Source: 13-2-20CM-66-19 sp963760225 (GTDB taxonomy: Bacteria > Pseudomonadota > Gammaproteobacteria > Steroidobacterales > Steroidobacteraceae). From it: DNA of 64,000 nt. The DNA lies in contig CAVXCD010000003.1 in NCBI GenBank assembly GCA_963760225.1, forward strand, positions 1,860,001 through 1,924,000. The letters are read 5' to 3'. A program made the position numbers and the translations under genes. The notes under the pieces are model-generated. The model did not search any database. It was given only the letters and a program-made list of their open reading frames with translations, and was not told the DNA's origin. This document shows positions 35,189 to 47,337 of this stretch, piece by piece. Each line of letters begins with the position of its first letter. Position 1 is the stretch's first letter.

Positions 35189-35845
35189 ATGTCGATCTGC
35201 AATGGGCCGGTGAAGTCTGCGCTGTTCGCCGCACTCGCGCTGCTGCTGTGGCCCGCCTGGGCTGTGGCGCAAGAGGGCACCACCTTCCGCCCGGTGGTCC
35301 CGCCGCGGCCGACCGACAGCCCCGGCAAGATCGAGGTCATCGAGTTCTTCTCCTATGCCTGCCCGCACTGCAACGACTTCTACCCGCTGCTGCAGCAGTG
35401 GCAGGCAAAACAGGGCAAGGACGTGGTGCTGCAGCGTGTACCGGTCGGCTTCGATCGCCCGGCGTGGGTCAACCTGCAGCGCGCCTACTACGTGCTGCAG
35501 GTGAACGGTGATCTGCCGCGGCTCGACGGCGCGTTGTTCCAGGCGATCCACGAAAAACACCAGCAGCTCTTCGACGAGCAGAGTCTCGCCGCATGGGTGG
35601 GCAGCAACGGCGGCAGTGCCGAAAAGTTCGCCTCCGCCTACGTATCCTTCAACGTGAACAACCTGACGGTGCAGGCCGACCGGCTGGCGGAAAGCTACGG
35701 GGTGGACGCCGTGCCGACGCTCGCAGTGGACGGCCGGTACGTCGCGCTCGGCAACACCTACCCCGAGATCCTCGCCAACACCGATCAGCTCATCGCCAAG
35801 GTGCGCGCCGAGCGCGCCGGCGCGAAAGCCGGCAAGCACCCGTAA
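35189..35845 (+). CDS. dsbA: Thiol:disulfide interchange protein DsbA
   Basis: A 218-residue periplasmic thioredoxin-fold oxidase. The signal peptide ends WPAWAVAQEG. The active site is FSYACPHCNDF with Cys58 and Cys61, the helical insert follows, and the cis-proline loop is VDAVPTLAVDG. It introduces disulfides into exported proteins. ATG 35189 has AAAGG 7 nt upstream. An ATG 15 bp earlier that overlaps the amidohydrolase stop is possible, so the gene may be cotranscribed with the amidohydrolase pair. Confidence 0.93.
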   Translation: MSICNGPVKSALFAALALLLWPAWAVAQEGTTFRPVVPPRPTDSPGKIEVIEFFSYACPHCNDFYPLLQQWQAKQGKDVVLQRVPVGFDRPAWVNLQRAYYVLQVNGDLPRLDGALFQAIHEKHQQLFDEQSLAAWVGSNGGSAEKFASAYVSFNVNNLTVQADRLAESYGVDAVPTLAVDGRYVALGNTYPEILANTDQLIAKVRAERAGAKAGKHP

Positions 35846-35873
35846 ACGGCCAGCGCGCTTGCGGCGCTGATGG

Positions 35874-37877
<2,004 letters not shown>

Positions 37878-37897
37878 GCGCGCCTCCCTAAATGCGC

Positions 37898-39502
<1,605 letters not shown>

Positions 39503-39569
39503 CACGACTTGCCACGGTTGCCGGTTTGTCCGACAATCATACGATCACGGCGGACGCGAAGGCAAGCCC

Positions 39570-40742
39570 ATGACGACGCTCGACTGCACCGACTGCGACT
39601 TCGGCCTGCCGGCCGAGATCGAGGAGATCCGCCGCCTGGTGCGCCGCTTCGCCGCGCAGGAGATCGCCCCGCGCGCCGCCCACATCGATCACAGCAACCA
39701 GTTCCCGCGCGACCTGTGGCCGAAACTCGGCGAGCAGGGCCTGCTCGGCCTCACCGTGCCCGAGCGCTACGGCGGCGCCGGGCTCGGCTACCTGGCGCAC
39801 GTCATCGCCATGGAGGAGATCTCGCGCGCCTCCGGCTCGGTCGGCCTGTCTTACGGCGCGCACTCGAACCTGTGCGTCAACCAGCTGCGCCTGAACGGCA
39901 GCGAGGCGCAGCTCGCGCACTACCTGCCGAAGCTGCTGAGCGGCGAGCACGTCGGCGCGCTCGCCATGTCCGAGCCCGGGGCGGGCTCGGACGTGGTCTC
40001 GATGCAGCTGCGCGCCGTGCGGCACGGCGCCGACTACGTGCTGAACGGCCGCAAGATGTGGATCACCAACGGACCGGATGCCGACGTGTTCGTGGTGTAT
40101 GCCAAGACCGATCCAACCGCCGGGCCGCGCGGCATCAGCGTCTTCATCGTCGAGCGTGGCACGCCCGGCTTCGCCACCGCGCAGAAGCTCGACAAGCTCG
40201 GGATGCGCGGCTCGGGCACCTGCGAGCTGCTGTTCGATGAGTGCCGTGTGCCCGCCGCCAACCTGCTCGGCGAGGAGCACCGTGGCGTGCGCGTCCTCAT
40301 GAGCGGGCTGGATTTCGAGCGGGTGGTGCTGGCCGGCGGCTCGCTCGGGATCATGGCCGCGGCACTTGACGTGGTGCTGCCCTACGTGCGCGAGCGCCGC
40401 CAGTTCGGCCAGCCGGTCGGCACCTTCGAGCTGATGCAGGGCAAGCTCGCCGACATGTACGCCGCGCTCAACGCCGCGCGCGCCTACGTCTACGCCGTGG
40501 CGCGCGCCTGCGACGCGCACACCGCGCGGCGGCGCGATGCGGCGAGCTGCATCCTGTTCGCCGCCGAGCGCGCCACCCACGCCGCGCTGGAAGCGATCCA
40601 GGCACTCGGCGGCAACGGCTACATCAACGACTACCCGGCGGGACGGCTGCTGCGCGACGCCAAGCTCTACGAGATTGGCGCCGGCACCCAGGAGATCCGC
40701 CGCATGCTGATCGGCCGCGAGCTGTTCGAGGCGGCCGCTTGA
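39570..40742 (+). CDS. liuA: Isovaleryl-CoA dehydrogenase
   Basis: A 390-residue FAD acyl-CoA dehydrogenase. GLLGLTVPERYGGAG, AMSEPGAGSDVVSMQLRA, KMWITNGPDADVFVVYAKT and the C-terminal EIGAGTQEIRRMLIGREL are family blocks. GLDFERVVLAGGSLGIM holds the glutamate in the position specific for isovaleryl-CoA dehydrogenases (rather than the usual site near the C-terminus). It oxidises isovaleryl-CoA to 3-methylcrotonyl-CoA and hands electrons to ETF. I take the ATG at 39570 because the upstream open frame overlaps liuB in antisense. Confidence 0.93.
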   Translation: MTTLDCTDCDFGLPAEIEEIRRLVRRFAAQEIAPRAAHIDHSNQFPRDLWPKLGEQGLLGLTVPERYGGAGLGYLAHVIAMEEISRASGSVGLSYGAHSNLCVNQLRLNGSEAQLAHYLPKLLSGEHVGALAMSEPGAGSDVVSMQLRAVRHGADYVLNGRKMWITNGPDADVFVVYAKTDPTAGPRGISVFIVERGTPGFATAQKLDKLGMRGSGTCELLFDECRVPAANLLGEEHRGVRVLMSGLDFERVVLAGGSLGIMAAALDVVLPYVRERRQFGQPVGTFELMQGKLADMYAALNAARAYVYAVARACDAHTARRRDAASCILFAAERATHAALEAIQALGGNGYINDYPAGRLLRDAKLYEIGAGTQEIRRMLIGRELFEAAA

Positions 40743-41473
40743 GCGTCGAGTTCGACAAGGTGCAGATCGAGCCCGCCTACCGCAAGGTCGCCGCCGCGAT
40801 CGGGGCGCGGGTGCTGTCACGCGCGCTGCGCGAGGGCGAGCGGCTGCCGTCCGAGATCGAGCTGGCACGCCAGTTCGGCGTGCACCGCTCGACGGTGCGC
40901 GAGGCGCTGCGCGAGCTCGAGAGCCGCGGCCTGGTCGAGCGCCGCCCGGGCTCGAAGCTGATGTCGGTGAGCCGGCCGCGCCAGCACGCGGTGGCCGCGG
41001 GAGTGAGCCAGGCGCTGCTGCTGCACGACGTCACGGTGCGCGACCTGTGGGAGGCGCTGAGCATCCTCGAGCCGCCGCTCGCGCAGGCGGCGGCGCGCGA
41101 GCGCACTGCCACAGACCTCGCCTGCATCACGGCCGCGGCGCAGACCTTCGCCGCCGCACGCGTGGACACCGAGCAGGCGGTGGCGAGCACCGCGCAGGTG
41201 TTCCGCTGTCTCGGGCATGCGACCCACAACCCGGTGCTGGGCCTGGCGCAGGAGCCGCTGCTGCAGCTGCTCGAGCCGTCGCTGCGGGTCATGATCGACA
41301 AGGTGCCGCAGGCCCGCTCGCGCATCGCCACCGCCCATCGCCGCCTGCTGGAAGCGCTCGAGGCGCGCGACGCCGACGGCGCGCACGACTGGATGGCGCG
41401 CCACATCCGCGACTTCAGGAAGGGTTACGAAATCGCCGGTATCGACCTGCAGCTGCGCCTGACGGTGCGCTAG
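40739..41473 (+). CDS. GntR/FadR-family transcriptional regulator
   Basis: A 244-residue repressor-like protein. The winged helix is EGERLPSEIELARQFGVHRS followed by TVREALRELESRGLVERRPG (about residues 32-72), and the C-terminal half is an FCD-like helical ligand domain. It would bind an acyl-CoA or organic acid. The start may be the TTG overlapping the liuA stop (TTGA); an in-frame GTG lies seven codons on. Position suggests it controls the liu genes, unlike the MerR-type LiuR of many Proteobacteria. That assignment is inference. Confidence 0.87.
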   Translation: MSVEFDKVQIEPAYRKVAAAIGARVLSRALREGERLPSEIELARQFGVHRSTVREALRELESRGLVERRPGSKLMSVSRPRQHAVAAGVSQALLLHDVTVRDLWEALSILEPPLAQAAARERTATDLACITAAAQTFAAARVDTEQAVASTAQVFRCLGHATHNPVLGLAQEPLLQLLEPSLRVMIDKVPQARSRIATAHRRLLEALEARDADGAHDWMARHIRDFRKGYEIAGIDLQLRLTVR

Positions 41474-41618
41474 TTGCGCAGTGGGTCGCATTCCCGACCG
41501 GGAAACCTGGCGCCGGCGTGACCTGTGTCTCCGAATGCGCCGCCGAGGGCGGCTGCGAGCCCCGCCGGCAGCGTATGCTGCGGCGCGGACTCGGTCCTCC
41601 TTAATCGGGAGTCACATC

Positions 41619-42191
41619 ATGTTGGCGTTTCTCGTCCTGCTGTTCCTGGCGCTGGCGCTCGGCGGCTACCTGACTGGCGTGTACAACGGCCTGGTGCGGG
41701 TGCGCGCCGCCGTGAAGCTTACCTGGTCCGACATCGACGTGCTGCTTGCGCAGCGGCACGATGAGCTGCCGAAGCTCGTCGAGGTGTGCAAGCAGTACAT
41801 GCAGTACGAAGGCGGCACGCTCGAGCGGGTGATGCGCGCGCGCGCCGGCGTCGATGCCGCCCGCAGCTCCGGCAGCATGAGCTCGCTCGGCACGGCCGAG
41901 CGCGAGCTGCGCAGCGGGCTCACCGGGCTGTACGCGGTCGCCGAGAATTACCCGCAGCTGAAAGCCAGCGAGCCGTTCCAGCACCTGCAGGAGCGCATCA
42001 GCGGCCTCGAGACCGCCATCGCCGACCGGCGCGAGCTGTACAACGACGCGGCCAACACCAACAACGTGCGTATCGCCAGCTTCCCCGATCTGCTGATCGC
42101 CGCCATGGGCGATTTTCCGCCCGCGCAGCTGCTGCATTTCGAGACCAATCAGAAGGCGGACGTCGATCTCAAGGCGGCCTTCTCCGCCTGA
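41619..42191 (+). CDS. lemA: LemA family protein
   Basis: A 190-residue membrane-anchored protein. An N-terminal transmembrane helix (LAFLVLLFLALALGGYLTGVYN) is followed by the LemA helical domain with YNGLVRVRAAVKLTWSDIDV, LLAQRHDELPKLVEVCKQY, and AENYPQLKASEPFQHLQERI and YNDAANTNNVRIASFPD. GGGAG is 7 nt before the ATG. Function unknown. It is often next to GIDE-domain or DUF proteins, as here, 35 bp from the following gene. Confidence 0.93.
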   Translation: MLAFLVLLFLALALGGYLTGVYNGLVRVRAAVKLTWSDIDVLLAQRHDELPKLVEVCKQYMQYEGGTLERVMRARAGVDAARSSGSMSSLGTAERELRSGLTGLYAVAENYPQLKASEPFQHLQERISGLETAIADRRELYNDAANTNNVRIASFPDLLIAAMGDFPPAQLLHFETNQKADVDLKAAFSA

Positions 42192-42226
42192 CGAGCCGCG
42201 CACACTCCGGCCCGTGAGGTGATCCG

Positions 42227-43120
42227 GTGAGCGCACCGCAGGCCCCGCCCTACCCGGTGATCGCGCTCGTGGCGGGAGCGCTGGCGCTGCTCGCCCTGTT
42301 CCGCTTTTTCGTGCGACTGCGCCGCGACCGCCTGGTGGCGGACACGCCGACGATGCGGCTGCGCTCCGCCGCCCAGGGGTACGTGAAGGTCAACGGGCGG
42401 GCCGAGCCGGCCGGGGCCGCCCCTACCGGCGCGCCACTGAGCTTGCGCCCGTGCGTCTGGTGGGACTACCAGATCGCGCAGGAGGAGCGCGATTCCAAGG
42501 GCAACACGCGCTGGAATACGGTCGAGCGCGCATCGAGCGTCGAGCTGTTCAATCTGGTTGATGCGGACGGTGTGCGCTGCCTGGTAGGTCCGGTGTCGGC
42601 CGAAGTCACCCCCACCGTGCGCAACGTCTGGTACGGCTATGGGCCGCGCCCCTCCGGGCCGCCCCCGGAACCCGCCCCGCTGCTGCACCAGGGCACCTGG
42701 CGCTACACCGAGCGGCTGCTCGGTGTCGGCGCGCAGCTGTGCGTCATGGGTGAGCTGCGCTCGCATTCGGAGGTCGGCGGGGATCCGAACGCTGCCATCG
42801 CCGCGAAATTGCACGAGTGGAAGCTGGACCAGGGAGCGCTGCTCAAGCGCTTCGACCTCGACCACGACGGCCAGCTCAACGCGGCCGAATGGGAAGCCGC
42901 CCGCCAGGCCGCGGCCAGGGAGTCGCAGACGCAGGCCCTGCAGTCGTCCATCGCCCGCGTGAGCGTCATCTCCGCCCCGAGCAACGGTGAGCCGTTCCTC
43001 ATCGCGCCGCTGAGCTCAGGTCAGCTCGAACGGCGCGAGAAGCTGTTCGCCGGGCTGTACTTCGTGCTCGGCCTGCTCGGAGTGATCGTGTGCGCCTGGG
43101 CGATCAGCCACGCCGGCTGA
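42227..43120 (+). CDS. GIDE-domain membrane protein with an EF-hand
   Basis: A 297-residue protein with an N-terminal transmembrane helix (YPVIALVAGALALLALFRF), a GIDE-like domain (about residues 45-180, with PLSLRPCVWWDYQIAQEE and the TWRYTERLLGVGAQLCVMGE block), and a second helix at the C-terminus (LFAGLYFVLGLLGVIVCAWA). Between them DLDHDGQLNAAE (about residues 207-218) matches the calcium-binding EF-hand loop (acidic residues at 1, 3, 5, 12 with Gly at 6). GTG start with GAGGTG upstream. Pairing with LemA is known; the EF-hand is the unusual part. Function unknown. Confidence 0.8.
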   Translation: MSAPQAPPYPVIALVAGALALLALFRFFVRLRRDRLVADTPTMRLRSAAQGYVKVNGRAEPAGAAPTGAPLSLRPCVWWDYQIAQEERDSKGNTRWNTVERASSVELFNLVDADGVRCLVGPVSAEVTPTVRNVWYGYGPRPSGPPPEPAPLLHQGTWRYTERLLGVGAQLCVMGELRSHSEVGGDPNAAIAAKLHEWKLDQGALLKRFDLDHDGQLNAAEWEAARQAAARESQTQALQSSIARVSVISAPSNGEPFLIAPLSSGQLERREKLFAGLYFVLGLLGVIVCAWAISHAG

Positions 43121-44342
43121 TGCCCCGCGCCGCCGCGACGACGCCCGCAGCCACGACGCCCGCACCGACGACACCCGCACCGACGATGTCCTGTGGCGCG
43201 GGGCGATCGCTCGCGCGGGCGGCCACCTTGATCCCCAGCAGCACCGGCATCGCCAGCAGCACCCCGGCAACGCCCCACAGCCAGCCGCCGATCCACAGCG
43301 CGAACAGCACCACGACGGGGTTGAGCTCGAGACGCCGGCCGAGAAACACCGGCTCCACGATGTGACCTTCCACGGTCGCGAGCGCCACGTAGCACGCCGC
43401 GACCAAAAGCGCGTGCGCGGTACCGGGGAAGGTCACCAGCGCGACGAGCGTGACGATGGTGACGCCGACGGCTGGCCCGACATAAGGGACGAAGTTCAGG
43501 ATGCCGCCAAGCACGCCCCACAGCGGCGAGCTCGGCATGCCGAGCAGCCACAGCGTGGTTGCCAGCACCGCGCCGAAACACACGTTGATCAGCAGCAGCG
43601 TCGCGTAATAGCGGCCGACTTCCCGGCGGATGGCCTCGATAATCTGCTTCCCATGCAGCGCAGGCGCCCCGGCTGCGAACAGGCCGGTGAGGCGCGCCAG
43701 CGCCGAGGGGCCGGCCGCCAGCAGCAGGAAGGCGAATGCCATGACCGTCACGGTGGTGACTGCCGCCCAACCCGTGGCGGCGAAGATCTCCATCGCGGTG
43801 GGCACCAGCGGCGGCGGCGGCGCCGTGCCGGCGGCAGCTGCATCCGGGTCCGTACCGGCGATGGCGCTCGCGCGCCGGGCAATGTAGTCGAGCCGACGCA
43901 CCAGTGTCTGTGCCGGACGCACCTTCTGCTCGATGGTGCGCAGCACGCGCGGCGCGCTCTGCATCCACGCCTGCGCCGGGGTGGCGATCCAATCGACGGT
44001 GGCGCCGATGGCGACGGCGATCAGCACCAGCAGCACTGCGGCGCTCAGGGCCCGTGGCACGTGGCGGCGGCGCAGCGCCTCGACGGTGCCCGAGAGAATG
44101 CACGCCACCAGCAGCGCCAGCGCGATCGGAATCAGCGCATCGCGGCCGAAACGCAGCAGCGCCACGGCCGCGCACAGCGCGATGATCCACAGCGGCAGCG
44201 ACCACGGCTGGCGGGGGCGCGCGGCGGGTTCGATCACCGCCACCTCCCCGTCTCGCTGCGAATCTGCAGGCACCGCGCTCATCGGAGCTGACTGTGCCGC
44301 AGCCCTCGCCGGCAGGGATAGAGGCGGCAGCAGCAGCTGCAT
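43104..44342 (-). CDS. AI-2E family transporter (PerM-like)
   Basis: A membrane protein of about 412 residues in the AI-2E/PerM family (UPF0118). About eight hydrophobic segments, with GGILNFVPYVGPAVGVTIV, VEGHIVEPVFLGRRLELNPV and WLWGVAGVLLAMPVLLGIKV as the recognisable C-terminal blocks. The start is unclear; ATGs at 44342 and 44282 are both possible. The family includes autoinducer-2 exporters and Na+/H+ antiporter-like proteins, so the substrate is open. The extreme C-terminus (VGAGVVGAGVVAAGVV) is encoded by a 15-bp tandem repeat. The 3' end overlaps the convergent GIDE gene by 17 bp. Confidence 0.85.
   Translation of the reverse strand: MQLLLPPLSLPARAAAQSAPMSAVPADSQRDGEVAVIEPAARPRQPWSLPLWIIALCAAVALLRFGRDALIPIALALLVACILSGTVEALRRRHVPRALSAAVLLVLIAVAIGATVDWIATPAQAWMQSAPRVLRTIEQKVRPAQTLVRRLDYIARRASAIAGTDPDAAAAGTAPPPPLVPTAMEIFAATGWAAVTTVTVMAFAFLLLAAGPSALARLTGLFAAGAPALHGKQIIEAIRREVGRYYATLLLINVCFGAVLATTLWLLGMPSSPLWGVLGGILNFVPYVGPAVGVTIVTLVALVTFPGTAHALLVAACYVALATVEGHIVEPVFLGRRLELNPVVVLFALWIGGWLWGVAGVLLAMPVLLGIKVAARASDRPAPQDIVGAGVVGAGVVAAGVVAAARGISRRG
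43141..43185. repeat. Three tandem copies of a 15-bp repeat inside the AI-2E gene
   Basis: ACGCCCGCAGCCACG, ACGCCCGCACCGACG and ACACCCGCACCGACG lie end to end (43141-43155, 43156-43170, 43171-43185). Units two and three differ at one base. The unit is a multiple of three, so copy changes would keep the reading frame and alter only the length of the C-terminal VVGAG/VVAAG tail. Confidence 0.85.
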
Positions 44343-44506
44343 GTCAGCATCGTCTGACGTAGCGGACGCGCTGACGCCTGTCGCCGTAGCCCGGCACACC
44401 TGCAGTGAACCGCCCGCGGCCGACGTGCGAGCGGCACACCCGCCTACGACGTTCGCGCCGCCGCGGCGCGTAGACTGCGGCCATTGCGGCGATGTGGGAG
44501 AAGGCC

Positions 44507-44659
44507 ATGCGGACGATCCTGTTGATCATCCTGGTGCTTGCGCTGATCGGCGCCCTGCCGACCTGGCCTTACAGCACCGGCTGGGGTTACTACCCGAGCA
44601 GCGGGCTTGGGCTGGTCGTGCTGGTGCTGTTGATCCTGGCTCTCATGGGCCGGATCTGA
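44507..44659 (+). CDS. DUF3309 membrane miniprotein
   Basis: A 50-residue protein. It starts MRTILLIILVLALIGALPTW, continues PYSTGWGYYPSSG and ends in a second hydrophobic stretch GLGLVVLVLLILALMGRI. Two transmembrane segments flanking the aromatic WPYS-x-GWGYYPS turn are the DUF3309 pattern. GGGAG lies before the ATG at 44507. Function unknown. It is too short for the usual ORF cut-off; its family match and ribosome-binding site support it as real. Confidence 0.85.
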   Translation: MRTILLIILVLALIGALPTWPYSTGWGYYPSSGLGLVVLVLLILALMGRI

Positions 44660-44664
44660 GCTCG

Positions 44665-45249
44665 CTAGTGCCCGCCCTCCACCAGCAGCCCCGCATCGCG
44701 CAGCGCTGAGGCCAGCTGCGCCTCGACGCGCAACGCCTCCGCGCGCGCGATGTGCTGCAGGTGCAGTGTCGGGCCGGTGAGCACTTCCAGACCGCGCTTC
44801 AGCACGCTGCCCGCGGCATGGACGCCCGCCTTGTGCTGGTCGAAGCGCTGCGCCGGTGCATAGCGGCTCATGCCGACATACACCCCGTACGGTCCGCGGC
44901 GGCGCTCGGCGAAATCCAATAGCACCAGGTAGACGTTGCAACGGCCGCGGCGGGTGGCGTGGAAGGTGAGCGCCACTTCGTAGACCGTCGGCAGGCACTC
45001 GACGTAGCGCATGGGCAGCCACTCGGGAATCGCTGCCGCCGCGCAGCGCCACAGCGCCTCGAGCGCCGCCTCGATGCGCGCCGGAAACTCGCCGCGCATC
45101 CACAGCTCGTGTATGCAGTGCGCCCCGGCAGCGCCCGCCGCGTTCGCCAGCGCGGCGCGCAGCTGCGCCTCGACGTGCTGCTTCGGCAGGCTGGCGAGCG
45201 GACGCGCCGCCGGCGGCAGCGACTCGTCGAACGCGCGCGCGGCGCTCAC
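44665..45249 (-). CDS. GIY-YIG-like domain protein
   Basis: A 194-residue cytoplasmic protein. The C-terminal part CNVYLVLLDFAE, then GPYGVYVGMSRYAPAQRFDQ and HKAGVHAAG resembles the GIY-YIG endonuclease fold (VYLV / GVYVG strands, then an Arg-containing helix). The N-terminal half (HCIHELWMRGEFPARIEAAL and EWLPMRYVECLPTVYEVAL) is not recognised. Start is a GTG in a 4-bp overlap with the MFS stop (GTGA). Whether it is a nuclease is unproven; the usual Glu and metal residue are not clearly placed. Confidence 0.65.
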   Translation of the reverse strand: MSAARAFDESLPPAARPLASLPKQHVEAQLRAALANAAGAAGAHCIHELWMRGEFPARIEAALEALWRCAAAAIPEWLPMRYVECLPTVYEVALTFHATRRGRCNVYLVLLDFAERRRGPYGVYVGMSRYAPAQRFDQHKAGVHAAGSVLKRGLEVLTGPTLHLQHIARAEALRVEAQLASALRDAGLLVEGGH

Positions 45250-46502
45250 CCCGAAGCGGGCAGGCTGCCCGCCTTCGCCCGGGCTGAGATCAGCCATATG
45301 CTTCCGCCGATCGCGATCGCCACCGGTACGATCAGCACCGCGTGCGCCAGCGAGCCGATATCGGCCAGGTAGCCGATCAACTGCGGCGAGGGCACGTCGC
45401 CCAGCAGATGAATCGCGAACATGCTCAGTGCCATCGCCGAGGCGCGCTCCAGCGGCGAGACGACGTTGGCGATGGCGGCGTTGATCGGTCCGGTCGACAT
45501 GAACAGCAGCAGCTCCGCAACCACGACCGCCGGGTAGAAGACGTGTGGCGCGGGCGCGATGAGCGCCAGCAGCGCGAGGGGCGCGGCCGCGAGCGTCACG
45601 GCGCCGGAGAGCCACAGATACCCCTGGGGCGAGCGCCGCAGACAGTAGTCCCCGAGCCAGCCCCCGAGCAGCGTGCCGACCACTCCCGTCACCACCACGA
45701 TGGCGCCGAAACCGGTGGTCGCTGCGTCGGGCGAGATGCCGCGCACACGTTCGAGGAAGCTCGGCATCCAGAAGCTCAGGCCCCCGAGGCCGAAGGTGTA
45801 GGCTGCGTAGCCGAGCACCATCAGCATGTAGGGGCCGCGGCGCAGCAGACTGACGTAGCCGGCAACTGCAGCGCTCACGGCGCCTGCAGCCGCGCGCGCT
45901 CTGACCGGCCGCAACTCCTGCCCGCCACGCGGCGGATCGGGCAGGCGCAGCACCGCGAGCGCGAGCAGCACTCCGGGCGCGCCGCACAGGAAGAACGCCT
46001 GGCGCCAGCCGAAGTGATGGCCGATCAGCCCACCGAGCACGTAGCCGAGAGCCGCACCCACCGGGATGGCCATGTTGAAAACCGCGTACACGCGCCCGCG
46101 CGCGCGCAAGGGAAAGCAGTCCGCCAGCAGCGCCGAGGCGATCGCGATATAGGCCGCCTCGCCAACCCCGACCAGGGCGCGCGCGGCAAACAGCTGCTGG
46201 TAGTTCTCGGCCAGTCCCGAGAGCACCGTAGCGATGCTCCAGATAAAGACGCCGAGCGCGATCGGTCGGGTGCGCGTGGCGCGATCACCCCAGGCGCCGA
46301 ACACCGGCGCGGTGATCATGTATACGATCATGAACGCTGACCACAGCCGGCCCGCCTGCTCGTGGCTGAGCCGCATGGCGCTCTCGAGGTCCGGCACCAG
46401 CGGCGGCACCAGGTAACGATCCAGGTAGCTGAGCAGGTTGATCGCGCTCAGGGTGAGCAGCACCCGGAGAGCCGAGCGCGGCGTCAGCGAGGTATCGCCC
46501 AC
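45246..46502 (-). CDS. MFS transporter, Spinster-like
   Basis: A 418-residue inner-membrane transporter with about 12 hydrophobic helices. LSAINLLSYLDRYLVPPLVP and DLESAMRLSHEQAGRLWSAF at the start, FGAWGDRATRTRPIALGVFI in the first cytoplasmic loop, and FAARALVGVGEAAYIAIASA match the spinster-type major facilitator group. The second MFS loop GGWLGDYCLRRSPQGYLWLS is also seen. Start GTG at 46502. Substrate unknown. It is followed by the coupled GIY-YIG-like gene and preceded by the LytTR regulator gene on the same strand. Confidence 0.88.
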   Translation of the reverse strand: MGDTSLTPRSALRVLLTLSAINLLSYLDRYLVPPLVPDLESAMRLSHEQAGRLWSAFMIVYMITAPVFGAWGDRATRTRPIALGVFIWSIATVLSGLAENYQQLFAARALVGVGEAAYIAIASALLADCFPLRARGRVYAVFNMAIPVGAALGYVLGGLIGHHFGWRQAFFLCGAPGVLLALAVLRLPDPPRGGQELRPVRARAAAGAVSAAVAGYVSLLRRGPYMLMVLGYAAYTFGLGGLSFWMPSFLERVRGISPDAATTGFGAIVVVTGVVGTLLGGWLGDYCLRRSPQGYLWLSGAVTLAAAPLALLALIAPAPHVFYPAVVVAELLLFMSTGPINAAIANVVSPLERASAMALSMFAIHLLGDVPSPQLIGYLADIGSLAHAVLIVPVAIAIGGSIWLISARAKAGSLPASG

Positions 46503-46551
46503 GGCAGGTCCTGCGGCAGTTTCTCTGGCGCGCGACTTTACCTCACTCGCC

Positions 46552-47337
46552 TCAGGCGGGAGCGAGTTTCAGCCGCTCGATATACTGGCGCACCGGCTCG
46601 CGGAAACCCTCGCTGCTGGTGACCGTAGTGCCGCCGGCGACCACCAGGATGAAATCCCCGCGCGGCGTGCGGCTCACCTCGCGCACGTGGCGCATGTTGA
46701 CCAGACAGGAGCGGCTGATGCGCAGCATCGGCTGCGACTGGAAGGACTTCTCCGCCTGCTGCAGGGTGCTGCGGGCGTGAAACGACTCGCGGCCGATGGT
46801 GAGCCGCACGTAGTTGCGGTCGGCTTCCACCACCTCCACCTGCGACACGTCCAGCATGTGCATGCGACTGCCCGCCTCGGCGAGCACGCGCGGCTGCGCC
46901 TCGGCGCGCACCCGTGCGCCGCGTTCGAGCTGCTCGAGCAGCGTCGCCAGCGCGCCCTGGCGGTCAAAGCCGCCGGCGCCCTCGGCCCGGCGCCGCACGC
47001 GCGCCACGGTGGCGCGAAAGCGCACCTCGTCGAATGGCTTGAGCAGGTAGTCGACCGCGCTCACCTCGAAGGCCTCGAGCGCGTAATGGTCGTAGGCGGT
47101 CACGAACACGATCAGCGGCAGGTGCTGCGGGTCGAGCGAGCGCGCGAGCTCCATGCCGGTCATGGAATCCATCTGGATGTCGAGGAACAGCAGTTGCGGG
47201 GCGAGCGCGCGGATGGCGGCGAGCGCACTGCGCGCATCGCCGTACTCGCCCACGACGCGCAGGTCCGACTCGCGCTCGCAACACTCGCGCACCGTGCGCC
47301 GCGCGGCCGGCTCGTCGTCGACGATGATGACGTCCAT
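46552..47337 (-). CDS. LytTR-family response regulator
   Basis: A 261-residue regulator. Receiver domain: VDDEPAARRTVRECCE, phospho-acceptor Asp53 in FLDIQMDSMTG, conserved Lys in YLLKPFDEVRFRATV. The C-terminal LytTR DNA-binding domain has VEVVEADRNYVRLTIGRESF, RSCLVNMRHVREVSRTPRGD and FILVVAGGTTVTSSEGFRE. ATG 47337 overlaps the kinase stop (TGATG), so the pair is co-translated. LytTR proteins bind direct repeats upstream of their targets; the downstream MFS gene is a candidate target. Confidence 0.93.
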   Translation of the reverse strand: MDVIIVDDEPAARRTVRECCERESDLRVVGEYGDARSALAAIRALAPQLLFLDIQMDSMTGMELARSLDPQHLPLIVFVTAYDHYALEAFEVSAVDYLLKPFDEVRFRATVARVRRRAEGAGGFDRQGALATLLEQLERGARVRAEAQPRVLAEAGSRMHMLDVSQVEVVEADRNYVRLTIGRESFHARSTLQQAEKSFQSQPMLRISRSCLVNMRHVREVSRTPRGDFILVVAGGTTVTSSEGFREPVRQYIERLKLAPA

